A DNA stretch of 32,356 nt from Perkinsus chesapeaki (lineage: Eukaryota; Perkinsozoa; Perkinsida; Perkinsidae): NCBI GenBank assembly GCA_013115145.1, contig JAAPAO010000404.1:1-32356 (forward strand). The letters are read 5' to 3'. This document shows, one piece after another, positions 10,002 through 22,030 of this stretch; the stretch's first letter is position 1, and every line of letters starts with the position of its first letter. A program made the position numbers and the translations under genes. The notes under the pieces were generated by a model. That model had not been told where the DNA came from. It made no database searches and worked only from the letters and a program-made list of their open reading frames with translations.

Positions 10002-13000
10002 TTAACGAAAGTGAGCGGAATCTGGCAGCTTACATCTGTCTTCGTCGCTTCCCAAAGATGCGAAGTCGTCGTTGAGATCATCACCGAACACCCAGTATGG
10101 GGAGGCACTCATAATGGGAGAACTGGGTCCTGATATTGGACAAGCGTTGGGGTTGAAACCATACCTGAAGACAGCCACGTGCATGGCGGAGCGAATAAGG
10201 GTGGACAGCAAGGCACGTACACAGAACAATCAGTGATATCTCCAATGGTGACCTGCCAGCCCGAGTGATGCCCGTGTACCCAGCTCCTGACATGTTGGGC
10301 CTCCACGTTGGTGTTTAAGCGTAGGAACCACTGAAGAGCAGTTGCACTTGAAGGACCGCTACCAGATCCATCCGTGATCGGAGTGACATACATCTGAAGT
10401 AAGCATCACCGCAACTGGAAGAATGACCCACGTACCTCGAAGAGCCTTCCACCTACAGAGTTAACCAACGCCTGCCTCTGCCATTCACAGTCCATATCCA
10501 GAGGACATCGAACCATCACACACGCTCCTTCTCCTTCCTAATGAAAAACCACATAGGCTTCAAAAAGTGGGGTACCGTAATCCCCTCACCTCAGCGGCAG
10601 AAACGAATAGTTTGTCGGCGGGCAGGGCGAATCGGCGGATCTCCGGCATGAGGTTCTTCACTCGAACTTGGAACATCGTACTCGGTGACTCATCCGTGGG
10701 AGGCGGGCTGGTGTGCCGTCCGTGGAGCAGCGTGTCGTAGCCCTCGTCCATGCCAACACTGTAGGTACGCGGATCGTAGGATGCGAAGGACCCCAATGGG
10801 GAAGAACTGCCGATGTAAGGCTGAGCACTGCGGGCGCTGCCAGTTGCCGAGGCTGCTGAGGGCGTCGCCGGCTGCTGCTGTTGCTGATAGGCTGGCTGAC
10901 CTCCGAAGGTAGTGCCTCTGAAGCTGGCGGTGGAAGGTGGACCCCACACGCTGCCTCTATCTGCCAGACCGTGGGACCACACAGATGCATCTGTGTTAGG
11001 GAAGGGAGCATAGGAGGCATGCTCTGGACTTGGCATTGGTTCCCATACGCTTCGAGTGGGCGATATATCGGAAGACACTCCAGCAGAGGTAACAGACGGT
11101 GGCCTAGCAGGTTGAGGAGCTGTTGCCGGGGGTTCTCGGACATGTTGAGCTAATGGTGTGGTGGGAAGAGTTGCGGCAGCACTCACCCTTGGCGTCGAAA
11201 CGCGAACCGGCGGGCGCTGCGGTGGTAGTGGAGGAAGTGATGGAGGAGGCGGAACAGCTGGTTGCTTCGGTTGCGGGGCTGGTCGTCGGGAGGATGATGC
11301 TGTCTCGGGCCTATCTACCTGCTCCGCGGGTGACCGGTCGGCCTTCACCTTCACCGGGGCCTTCTTCTTATCTACAGCAGTTTCGGTTACAACCTTCTGC
11401 GTAGAGGCCGGTGTCGTCGTGATCGGTGGGGGCACCTTTTTGGCCGGAGCTTTCTCGGGAGTCCGACCTGCAACTGCTGCAGGAGGTACCGCGGCCTTCG
11501 CAACGGGCTTTGCGGCTTCCTTCTGCTGTGCCTTCGCCGCTGCCTTCTTAAGCTCTGCTTGCTTGGCTTTTTGCTCCGCCAGAATCTGTTGATGCCTCTT
11601 CTTCTTGCTTTGGACTGCACACCAAGCCATGTCAGCGGACCGCTGAGCAGCCTCAGTGGGGCTAATGGATGCCGCTGGAGGTTCTACAGCCGGTGGTGGC
11701 TGCAACAGCGAGGCTGCTCTCTCCGCGGCGGTCTGCTTGTACTTGCCACTATGAACTATAAGTTCTAGTTCACTATCATCTTCCTCTTCGCTGCCAGCCA
11801 AGTCCGTGCCCTTTCCTGAAGCAGTGTCAACATGCCCACTAGTGGCCTGTGAAGCGTCATCTTCATCTTCAGTTGCCGCAACCTCTGCTGTTGCAGGAGT
11901 CTTCTTCTTCTTGGCTGCCTTCCGTGCTTGTGGCTGCTGTACCGTCTGATGTTTTCCTCCAACGGTTCCTGCGGCCAACTCCAAAGCCCGTTTGCGGTCC
12001 CTCTCAGCAATGCGCGTTTCAAGTACCAACAACCACTGAGCATAGATAGACTTCGCCCTACTAACAGTGTTTTGTTGCCACTGTTTGGCATCAGGCTCCG
12101 ACGAGGCACAGTAGGCGGCCATCCACTTGTTCAAGTCATCAACGCTTCCCCAAGCTTGGATGCATGCATGCCACCAGAGCTGGTCCTTCGGTATGGTGAG
12201 GGTCGCAGGCTGCTCTCCATGCTGGGAGGAGGAGCCCTTCTTCTTCGACCCCTTCTTCCTGTTACCCTTCTTGGAGAAACCAGCAAGACTGCCCGCCCAC
12301 GCCTGCTCGATTTGGGCCGGCAATGGTGGGGCGTTAGAGACCGCTCCTGATGCTGCCATAACTTGCGGCGTCGGCAAGACTGTGGTGAACTTCTGCTTCA
12401 GCACGTTCATGGACAACCTCGCGTCCTTCTTCACCAGTCCGGTAACCACATGGCGTGGAGTGCAAACTAGTTTACCGCTGCAGCCATTGGTGTAGACACA
12501 GTTCTCATTTTGGCGATCTCGGACCAGGTTTTGGATGCACATGTCGTGGAACGCCCTCTCAGGATGGCAGCCTTCGCTGCAGCGTACCCTGGCTGGATGG
12601 AGCGCCGTGCCCAGAGGCATATCGCACTTGAAGCATCGGGGACCTTGAACCACCCTTCGCACGTGCTCTTGGATGGTTTCCACCGATGCCGAGTCAATTA
12701 GCTGCTCCGGAGTGAGCTGCCTGCCCATGGGACCCGTGAGAACGCTGCCTTCGGACGTTCTGGTGACATGCCAGCCGGAGTCGATTATCTTACTCTTTGC
12801 AGGAGGTCCAGCCTTGGCCTGAATTTCCACACTCACTTGCGCACTGAGCACAATGCCTACCTTATCACTAGCAGGAGCAGGGTTGCTGGCAGGCGCATTC
12901 TTTTCCGTTGCCGCTTTCTTTGGCGCTTTATGGGGAACCTGAACGATGTACGATAACATCGAGGTGATCCATTCACTGCATCCACCTGTAGCTTTGGAGG

Positions 13001-13277
13001 GATCAGCTGCCTCTGATGTTCTTTGCAGAGACCTTCCATGGCGTCATCAAGCTTGGCAGCTGCTTCGGCTATATACCTCTCAGCGACTCTAAGTTCTCCG
13101 GGTGTCGCAGCACCCAACGTGGCGGCCAACTGAAAGCACGGACCAGCTCAGAAGGAGGATGTATAGGAGCAATACCTGCGAGGCCGACAAGGTGCCGCTG
13201 GACGTAGTCGCTGCTACCAACGATGCCGTCCTAGGTACGAGAATCTGAGCAAAGAAGACTCTCATCAAGCCGGCCAT
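10002..13277 (-). CDS. Cys/His-finger protein with long Lys/Ala/Pro/Gln-rich region
   Basis: I do not recognise the family. The model is 13277-13176, 13129-12977, 12938-10590, 10537-10436, 10393-10221 and 10164-10002. Each junction keeps frame and the last donor is GTACGT. Near 12480-12635 lies an eight-ligand cluster, C-x2-C-x14-C-x3-C-x6-H-x2-C-x12-C-x5-C, ending in NGCSGKL. It looks like a RING-variant or Headcase-type zinc fold, but that assignment is tentative. After it come Lys/Ala-rich, probably coiled-coil stretches, Pro/Gln-rich disorder, and a C-terminal part (FVSAAEEGEGACVMVRCP...) ending in an acidic tail. The ATG at 13277 overlaps the proposed end of the upstream USP gene. A consensus 37-nt intron (13287-13323) would instead splice the two genes into one protein. 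Confidence 0.72.
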
Positions 13278-16200
13278 GGCGATGGACTGGTACCTTCCTC
13301 TTAGCAGCAGTTCTAGTGCTCACCGTATCAGGCACGGCGGCTTCTGGTGGTGGCGCTGGTGTCTCCTCATGGACGCTGTCTTGCTGTATTGTGCCTGAGT
13401 ATTAAATTAGCCATTTTCCGCTTCACTGTGAAAGCTACTACCTGGAGACATAAAAATAAGTATGTCTCCGTCTATAATTTTTTCCTCTTTCACTGTTCGA
13501 TTCACATCTCGCTTCACCGACTCTCGAACGTTGACCTCCTCCCAAACCTGAACGGCTTCATCCATACTAGGTGGAATATGTTCAACGAATACCTCCACAG
13601 CGTCAGCATCTGTGCTCTCGGCGATGGTGGCGCCATCAGGAGTGTGGCTGGCTATTTTGGCTCGCACAGCGGGAAAGTAGTCCCTAAGCTTTTGGCGGAC
13701 ATCAAAGGTCATCAGACCGATGGATACCAATCTTAGACTCTGAGAAGCAGTCCTTAAGCCACCGAAAGCAACCAGCAGCCCACCTTGGGATGAACGAATT
13801 TGACCCACACAGTAGCCTCCTCAGAGACCATAGGAGGACTCTGCTGTGCTCCCTTCTTAGCGACCGGCTGTTGTTGCTTCGTTGCCGTTGGCCTCTTCAT
13901 CATACACAGGACCTAGAAAGGGAGTCTGTGAGCCTGACAAGTGACATTCACCCTTACCACAACGTGCCCTATGATGTTTGAGTTGGCCCGCTGTTTGTGG
14001 CGGTCACTCCGAGTAGACTGTCGCCGCTGCTCTGACGCATCATTCGACTGTTGTTGTTTCTGTTGTTTGCTGCCTTGCTGTTGATTCGCCAGAGCTGCTT
14101 GATGGGCTGCTGCTTGCACCGTTGATGGCATATACGATGCAATCTGATATAGAGGTAATTGCGCCCAAGCTGGAGAGTTTCCGGGCCCTACCATCCTTGA
14201 CGGCGTCATCAGTTCGAATCTCTCCTGATGAGTATCAGCGTAATAGCGCAGCGCGAAGAGCCTCTGCAGATGCTTAGGAATCTTGAAATGCTCCTCCACC
14301 TGCAAACCAAGAACATCTCCGCGAGCCCATCGCGCCTGTTGAAGTCTCACAGCCTTCATTAGCCTCTCCACGGGGATATCCTTTCTCACCAGGAATTTCC
14401 GGCCCTTGTGGGGAAACATGCCATTGAGATAATATCCGTCAACCTATGCCAAGAAGACTCGTAATAGTCAAAGCGACCGCTGGTAGCCTACATTAGTGAG
14501 TTGCCCCTCAGTGACCAATGTCACCTCGATCTGCATCGACGCTGAAGCCGCTGCCGCCAAAGCAGCAGCTTGAACTGCTACATTGATAGGTGGGTGCAAG
14601 TGAACCTCCTCAAGGTCTCTTACTTTCCTGACTCGACTGGCCGTTCTGTTCTGCTCTAGCCTGTGCCAAAGAAAGCTGGTCATATAAGAGAGGGGAGTGC
14701 CCTGATGGATGCAAGGCATGCTCTCTGGCCACCAGCTGATGACACTGCAGATGTATAGGCTAAATTGAGAGGGGAGTTACCGTACAGAAGTAAGTTGGCA
14801 GTGATGACGTTACTTTGTGAATAACTGGTCCTCTCGGTAAAGTCGCATTGACATCAGCAAATAAGCTAGGTCTAATATGCCTGAGACGATGATGATAATA
14901 GTAACCGCCATCTCAGTAACGATGAGCAACTGACCTGAAGTCGACTCCACGTTCATAGAGGCGGTCCTCTTGATCCTCCCTCACATAGCAGAGCCCAACG
15001 CATGCCCAGTCAGGCGAGAATACCCATTCAGAGCAGTGGAAACCATCCTGCAGGACCTGAGGCAAACCCAGTTCTCCACGCTAGATGACTTAACTACCTC
15101 TCTAAAGCCGTCATCAATCCTGCACCATCTCCCTCTGCGGCTCTGACGGACAAGCACGTAGTAGTGGCCCACCGAGAGATCGTCAGTGTCTGCGGCTCCG
15201 CAGACGTTCGTGCAGAATGTGACAGAGTGGAGACGATAGCGGAACTCAGAGGTTCGACAAGGGTCCTGAAAAGGCCACGTTGCTCTGTCGCGATAATCAT
15301 CGGGTGCCATGGAACCCACCGCGGCTTTGGCCGATAGTGCAGCTGCTGGACTGTCGTCACTGCTCGAACCACTAAGGCTTGCCTTATCCTCAGAAGCATC
15401 GTCCCCTTCAACCCTGCCAACCACAATGTGCAGTTTTTTTCGCATAAGCACGACTCTTACTTCTTTTTGTCATCGACTTTTCCAGTCGCTCCTCCTCGCG
15501 AAGGTACCTGACGATCGGTGATAAGCCACTCATCCCCCGATAGCTACTCTACCTGTTTCTGCCGCTGTCCTGCCGCCTCCACCACTACTGGGTCCATATA
15601 TGGACTGAAGTCCAGCTGCTCAGAAATATCAAGCCTACACCGGTAGAGTCTCCTCGGTATCACACAGGCTCCTCAGCCTACCGTTCCTTGATTTTGTTAA
15701 TGAACTGCAGATGCAGGATTGGAGGTATGCTGATGAACTGACAGCTCCGTTTATTTCCGGACCCGTCATCTGAAAGCCGAGGACGGTCTTTCCACTACGG
15801 CTCTTCTAACTTACCTTCGCCACCAGTCGCGACCACGTCTCCATGGTTGCCGCAGCAGGTACCCCCGACGTTGCCACATTCCACAGTACTAGCGAGGTTC
15901 TGGGTCCAACAGGACAGATGCTTCTCGATGGAGCCTGCTGTAACACGTCCGACACAACGATGCCGCGAAGTTCGTTGCTTACTGCTCTTTCCGTTGTTAA
16001 AACGCAGATGGCTGAAAGAGTAAGCTTCGCTAGTCGGCGAGTCACGATCCTGAGCATAGCGAAGATCCAACGCCACCGCGCACTCTGGATAAGTACTACA
16101 GGATGGTTGTGATGGTGATTGTTACCGCGGCCAGTAGTGGAGGATTTAGACTCATCATCCTGAAGGTCAGGAGTACTAAGGCGAACCGAAGCCAAACGGA

Positions 16201-19076
16201 AACCGACCTGATTCGCTGCCGAGTAAACCGCCCACCCCTGGAGAAGATCAGCGAGCCTCTCCCATGCAGACTTTGATATCAAACTAAGACAGCAGCACCA
16301 ATCCACTTCGTCCCTTTGGTCACTTTACCTTGCATGCTTCTGCAGCTTGTCAAAAAAGCTGGAATATATTCTCTCGGGCGACACACTGCAGTTTGGCCCG
16401 TTGAGACCGAGGGCTTTGATGACACCCGATGTGTCAATTACTTGGCACGTGCATGGTATGGGAAAATCACTTTCGGGTGGATCCTCGTCCGGGCCCCTTT
16501 CCTGCACCATAGACCATTTTCTTGGCGCGCGACTTATTATCCTACTTTTGCTCCATGGTCTTTTATATTTGATCCCTCGCATATGCGACAGATGCCGCTC
16601 GCATCTTGCTGCATCTCCATTCGAGCGAACAGCAGTTGGAGCTCTCGAATGAGGCAAGGCTGCGGTGGTGCTGGAGGGGTGTCATCGGGATCATCTAATC
16701 GAACGTACGATCCTCGTCCGTGCATCGCTCCGCTGAGTTTTACCACCTTCATCTTTGTCCGACTCTTCCTCTTCCCCACCGCTAAGCCCTTCATCCTTCT
16801 TCCTTAGAAAGGCAGCAATTTCGTCTCGTAGAAGTTGCTGTTGTTGTAGCATATAGTCGACACACTGCGTAGAATCCATTTAGTCATCCCAGATACCATA
16901 ACCATCAACTCACCTTGTTTAATTTCCTCATAACACTCCTCAGCATCAGCTGATGCTTCTGCAGCTCGCCAAATCTGGGATGCGAAATCCTTCTCTTTTC
17001 ACAAGACAGAAGCTCGTCCACGATTTCCATCAGCTGCTCAATCACCACTCGAGACTACAACCACGACGACAGGATCACCAACGCACGGGTCTGCTGCCAA
17101 CACACCTTTCTGAACCTCCCGAGGAGATGCCTCTCCATCTCGTCAAACCTCTTGGCCGCAGCGGCACCTAGAGTAATCTGTACTGTCAGGCTGTCAGAAT
17201 CATCTCCTACCTCTGCGGTTCGATTCTGATCCGCTGCGTGGTTCTGAAGCCGGTGGCGTTGCCGGCCTCCTCTGCGATGACAGTAACTCCCTCTCAGCCA
17301 CTCTGGCGTACTCGGACCTAGCCATCAGTCTTTAAACCTTCTCGCGGTAGAGATTCCTCACTTTCCAGTAACCAATTCCATGATCATTCTCAAGTCACCA
17401 CAAACTCCCTCCAAATCATCCTCGATAGACTGCAGTGCCTCCATACGCTCCTCAATGCACGCGGCGGCCTCCGCATCGACGCTGCCTAGGTCGGGGATTC
17501 TGAGGTATCTCAGATATCCTACAGTGATGTAGTCTAGTACTACCCGTCCCCGAACGTAGTGTAAAGATCAGGGCCATGAGTGGGCTTCGTCTCGATCCCA
17601 TATATCACCTGCGACGCGAATTCCCCAGAGACGAAATCCCACCGTCCTACCTTCCGAACAGCTGGGATATAAAAAAGACTTTGCAAGAGGGAGTTGATGT
17701 GATCCGTAGCCAGGACGTTGGAGAGCAGCGGGCCTCCAAGCGTTCCTCCTTTCGTAATCAAATCGCAGTCACAATCCGCTTTGCTGCAGCTCGAGCTGCT
17801 ACTCTCCTCATCGCCTATCGATCACTAAGTGACCCTTTGACCCATAATGCTTTACCTTCGTATTCGCCCTCATCGCATTCATCAACACCATCCTCTTCCT
17901 CCTCTTCTTCCATCCTAGCTATGGCCCACAATGCCTCCCTGTACTCTGGTGACAGCGGTTGGCGAGACCATGTATCGTGCGTCATAGACCGGGTGAGGGG
18001 GCCGACACTCAGGGGATGTGCAAATCTAGGGTACCTACCGAAAGAGCTCCCAACAGCCGCCGCTGAACCATTGGTCACTTACACACTGGCTCGGATTACT
18101 AGTGTACCGTCAGAGCTCAAATATCCATCACGACGATTAACAAACCTAGTAGGAAAGATGCCCCTCGCAGCGTGAGAAATCGCACCTTGTGTCGAGTAGA
18201 GTATGCCACCCTCGATCGGGGCAGACGTAGCTGAAGGTCCAGGTATCGGTTTTGGTGTATGGCCACTTGTGCTTAGTATTCATAACCGATATCTTATAGT
18301 ACACACACGGGCAACACCTAGCAATACCAAACTCGACCTCTTGGCGATGATGATCGTCCCCTCACAGTACCAGTCCGGTGGGTAGGGCTCCAACGGCTCT
18401 TTATCTTCCGGTTCCACTGAGTTAGTGGTTACTACCGGTTTGCCAGCTTCTATATCATCCTCGTCTTCATCCGAGCTGCTATAGTCGTCAACGGGATCGA
18501 TGTCCTCCACTTTGGCTCGCTTCCCTCTGGACGCGGTATCTGTCGAGTCCACACTGGATCAGTGCACGCCCAGCATCTACACTACTGTCGACATCGCTGC
18601 TGTCATCTGAGCCATCGGCAGGCTCGTCACTTCCAGTGGTCGAATTTGAAGTTTGGGGCGGTACAACTTCGACGAAGGCCGATAAGTGATTGTGAGAAGA
18701 TTTTGACCTGAGCGACCGGTGCGAGGAGGTGGGATCAGGATCGGCGTACTACCCTTGGGGCCAAACAAGAAGCCTGAAATTAAATCCGCGAACGTTCTTT
18801 ACATCACTACGGACACACACGCGAGGTCGTGTGTCCCTCCAGAAACGCTTGATTACGAGTTCAACCTACCACAGGAAGGAAATGCGACACGACCCGACCT
18901 CGTTCGTATCTTGCAAGGTTGAACCTAAGATATCCTACCTCGTTCTCTCGAAGAGGTGCGAACCCGTTTTGCTCTGCTCCAGCCTGAGGACGGCCATTGG
19001 CCGCTGCTGCTGAGTTCTTCGTGGAAGTAACACTACTGCTCACGGCGTTGGCGGAAGAAGCAATGGTGCCGCTCAT
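13231..19076 (-). CDS. USP7-like MATH-domain ubiquitin hydrolase, catalytic Cys replaced by Asp
   Basis: The architecture matches USP7/UBP12: MATH, ubiquitin hydrolase, then ubiquitin-like domains. The protein starts MSGTIASSANAV. The MATH domain (about 18865-18090) shows NFRLLVWPQG, LSAFVEV and GYLSSDGTLVIRASV, with an acidic insertion between. The Cys box reads NVLATDHINSLLQSLFYIP, where USPs have N-x-G-A-T-C-Y. The codon at 17702-17704 is GAT, so the nucleophile is Asp, while the oxyanion-hole Asn is kept. A coiled-coil and acidic insertion follows (about 16750-17500). Next come LIRELQLLFARM, VIKALGLN and the His box SVGHYYVLVRQ (His at 15164-15166) with RIDDGF. The tail has SMQIEVTLVTEG and EKIIDGDILIF, as in the USP7 C-terminal repeats, but ends early. 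Introns around 15450-16320 (finger region) are unresolved. It may act as a scaffold rather than a protease. Confidence 0.82.
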
Positions 19077-19220
19077 TCAAAGTGCTGAAGCAGGTAAGAT
19101 TCGAACCACCTCAGGAGCGACTACCGCCGTAAACCACCACACGACGTCGCTCCTCGAAATGCGTTTCGCGCGCGCCCAGACTCTCAAACATTTTCCTCGT
19201 GGGCCATCACCATCTTGCCA
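19077..19220. promoter_or_regulatory. Divergent promoter gap
   Basis: Only 144 bp lie between the start codons of the minus-strand USP7-like gene and the plus-strand SPATA17-like gene. Both promoters must sit here or inside the flanking exons. The stretch is not AT-rich, holds a CGCGCGCG run (about 19167), and has no obvious TATA box. The regulatory role is inferred from position alone. Confidence 0.4.
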
Positions 19221-21176
19221 ATGCTGACGGACTCGCAGCTTGTTCAGCCTCTAGTCAAGGACCTATTTGTTCGGTAAGATATTTTACGAGGTCGCTTGGC
19301 GACTCCCACAGGTTTTGAGCGGTTTTGCTCTGCGGTACAATTACATTTTTCCTGTTGTCGGGAAATTTTGGGAGCTTAGTCGGGTCCTATTAGTGGTGCA
19401 GGTTGAAGAGGGCTTCCTGGGGTCGTATCTTGAGCTTAACCATACATTTTATACTCGCCAAGGATACTTCGAGGTCGGTAGGTTCTTCCAGGATTTACAA
19501 GCAGCGGAAGATTACCGATCTACGGAGACCCGAGCTGCTACGGATATTCAACGGATATTCCGCGGTGCCATTATAAGGTTCCAATACGAGAGGGTAGTAG
19601 GAGGGTGTCTAAAATCTATCGGGTGCGAAAAGATACCAATGCGGTGCCCTCAGACTCGACGGGCAATAAAACTGATACAGCGCGTGTTCCGAGGTCACGT
19701 GGGGAGGACTAAGGCGGCAGCGGCCAGGGTAGCCAACAAACCCAATTGAGTTGTTTCCGGAACACATCAACTAGACGAAGGAGAACGGCAGGCGACAGCT
19801 CGCGTTTTTCCATGCACAAGCGGAGACGATCCAGCGGTTCTTCAAGGGCTTTTGGTCGAGAAAGTACATGCATGACTTTTATGCGATGAAGAGGTGGTCT
19901 AAGGGGGCGTATCTGTAGAGGAGCCGGCAGTGTAGGTACCTCGCTGCGGTGGCGGAGAGAGGCGAGCAGTCACGGAGCTATCTGCAGGAGCAGGCCGAGG
20001 TTAAATTAAAATCCGAAGAAGAGGTAGGTAAGCTGTGAGGATGAATAGGGGTATGGAGGAGCCTCAGGAGACCACGCGGATGCAGGAGGCTGCAATAAGG
20101 AAGATTTTGTCGGAATGCGGCCACTTGGTCTCTACTAACTCGGTACCTTTTGCTGTGGAGTTGGCAGCCAATCAGTTAGTGCTGCATTTAGTGTCCCGGA
20201 GTCTACAATCCTCCCTACGGAAAGGCGCTGCCACATGTGCTCGGCGAGGTAGAGTGCAGCACTTCTCCGGCGTTATTCGGATGCGTTTCAGCCTGTGGAG
20301 GCACAGATTAGGAAGTACTCGAAGCCAAAGGTTGTCAAGAGCATTCGAAGACCGAAGCCTTTTGAGAAATCCCCGCCGCGAATGAAGGTTAAACTTTCCG
20401 CACTGGGGCGTGGGATTGCGGGCATCAGGTGGTAGCGGAACGAGCACAAGAGGAGGAGAAGCCCGAAAGGGATGAAGCGGCAGATTTGGTATAGTTCGCT
20501 TATAGGGGAGCTACCAGCTATCTGTAGGCATTTCGAAAGTTCTCGCTTTCGACAGTGACAGCAAATGTGGGGAGGCGGCAGCCGGTCCAGGGACCCTTTA
20601 GGACAAGGCAACAGGTGATAAGGGAAGGGACAAGGGATGGGTGGATGGGGAAGGGACTTGACTGCAGATCACATTGTCGAACTCGAGAGCAGAGAATAAC
20701 TTCCGGTCCTTGACGAGCTCGGTGAGCTACGATAAGGTCGAACAGGAAATTAGAATGCAGAAGAAGATTTCTAAGCTCACTCATAAGGGCCCGGGATTCA
20801 GAGTAGGCGGTGGATGCGCGGAATCCGAGCTTAAAAGAATCTTATAGGTCATGAAGCCTCACGTATCGCGGTATGGCCCAACCGTCCAGTCGGATAGTTT
20901 ATATTCGGCACCGGTGAGATAGTAGTACGCGAATGGCGGGAGGAGCGCTGTTAGGCGGAGTTTCGGAGTGACTACCGGGAGCTTCCCAGAATACCTGGAA
21001 AGGAGAAGTTCTACGTTGCTCTGGAATCCGGCAAAAGCTTTCAGGTGTCCCTGGAGATCGTTGGTCGGGACAGCCTGTACGATCAGGACTATACCACCGA
21101 CTTTGGCCCAGATAAAGCCTGCAGCTCTGCTGCATCTGTGCCTGTATTGCCTTCGGAGGTTGCCCCTCCTAAATGA
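19221..21176 (+). CDS. SPATA17-like IQ-motif protein (axonemal)
   Basis: SPATA17 proteins carry IQ motifs that bind calmodulin and are linked to flagellar axonemes. Three IQ-type motifs are visible: TDIQRIFRGAIIR, KLIQRVFRGHVGR and ETIQRFFKGFWSR. The last runs into KYMHDFYAMKRWSKG, as in the family. Further on, CGHLVSTNS joins by a GTACCT...TTTAG intron to CPGVYNPPYG, matching the family's LLSTK..PGVYN segment. Later exons give IRKYSKPKVVKSIRRPKPF, FRKFSLSTVTANVG and KISKLTHKGPGFR, and the last ends SEVAPPK. The ATG is MLTDSQLVQP. Several introns are very short, including one of 21 nt at 19915-19935. The first intron and the last acceptor (21002) are the least certain points, and the last exon could belong to another transcript. 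Confidence 0.78.
19915..19935 (+). other. Candidate 21-nt intron
   Basis: The segment begins GTAGAGG and ends TGTAG inside the SPATA17-like gene, between GAYL and YLAAV. Removal keeps frame and removes an in-frame TAG. The alternative is a read-through or recoded TAG, since 21 is a multiple of three. Confidence 0.55.
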
Positions 21177-21418
21177 TGACATGCTACTATTACAGTGTTG
21201 ATATTATGGACAATAGTCTGTTGCGTTAAGTACGACAATAGTAGTACCGACATTGCCTTTTTCGCGAATAAGCTTGTGGAGCTTACCAGACACGGATTGA
21301 AATCAAGTTGGTGATAGACTAAGTTTCAAACGTTGACTGCATTCAAGAGCATTGTCTGCACACGGCACATGGAGTTCTGTTCAATACGGAGCTGCCAGGG
21401 TTGTGCCTTCGCCTCTCT

Positions 21419-21832
21419 ATGTCATCTCGATCGAGCACGGCGGCCAGCAGCGGTGGAGGCTCCAGCCGATCGGGGGAGAAGAGCACTTCTACTCACCGCA
21501 GTCGGCATCAAATCCGAGAGCGAAACAGGTCAGTCTGCTCTTTGAAACTTGCGTGCAGTTCTGTTGCTGTAGGGAGGTCGCCGCCCGTGCCAATGCCGAG
21601 CTACGGAATGAGAAGTTGAAGACGCTGGATAAAGATGCTCTTAACAAGCTGGGTATCCTCCGTAACATGAACATGATTCAAGCGGTAGGGCTGCTGCTGC
21701 TGAGGCTTCTTGCTGTTATCGAGTATTGACTGACTTTAGACTTTGGCGGTGGATTATCATTTCCATGTGGATACTCCTGTGCCGAATGCTGGTATGAAGG
21801 TGGCTCCAATGGAGGTGAGGCAGCTCCAATGA
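21419..21832 (+). CDS. Small unrecognised 104-residue protein
   Basis: I do not recognise this gene. Exons 21419-21528, 21573-21684 and 21740-21832 join in frame and give 104 residues. The N-terminus is Ser/Gly-rich and basic (MSSRSSTAASSGGG). A charged helical stretch follows (REVAARANAELRNEKLK, then ALNKLGILRNMNMIQA). The end (DYHFHVDTPVPNAGM) is hydrophilic. No signal peptide or membrane segment is visible. It lies alone between the SPATA17-like gene and PAF1. A GTGAGG donor just before the stop means a further 3' exon is possible. Confidence 0.6.
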
Positions 21833-22030
21833 GGACGTGGGTTCAAGGATCATTCAAATAGGATTCTATAAACGGTCATATAAGTGTTTTTCGTACTAGT
21901 GCCATCAAATGTTAAACCTTTAAGGGATGCTTTCCCGTTTAGCTAGGTATTGGTAAACCTTCCTCGTCTTCCGATACAGTTCTCGACTTTTCGAACACGG
22001 CTTGGGTATAAGTGTCCAACTTGTGCACCA

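Noticed and set aside
11158-11592. Gly/Ala-rich plus-strand open frame
   Set aside because: It is the mirror of the Lys/Ala/Pro-rich coding exon on the minus strand, a base-composition effect.
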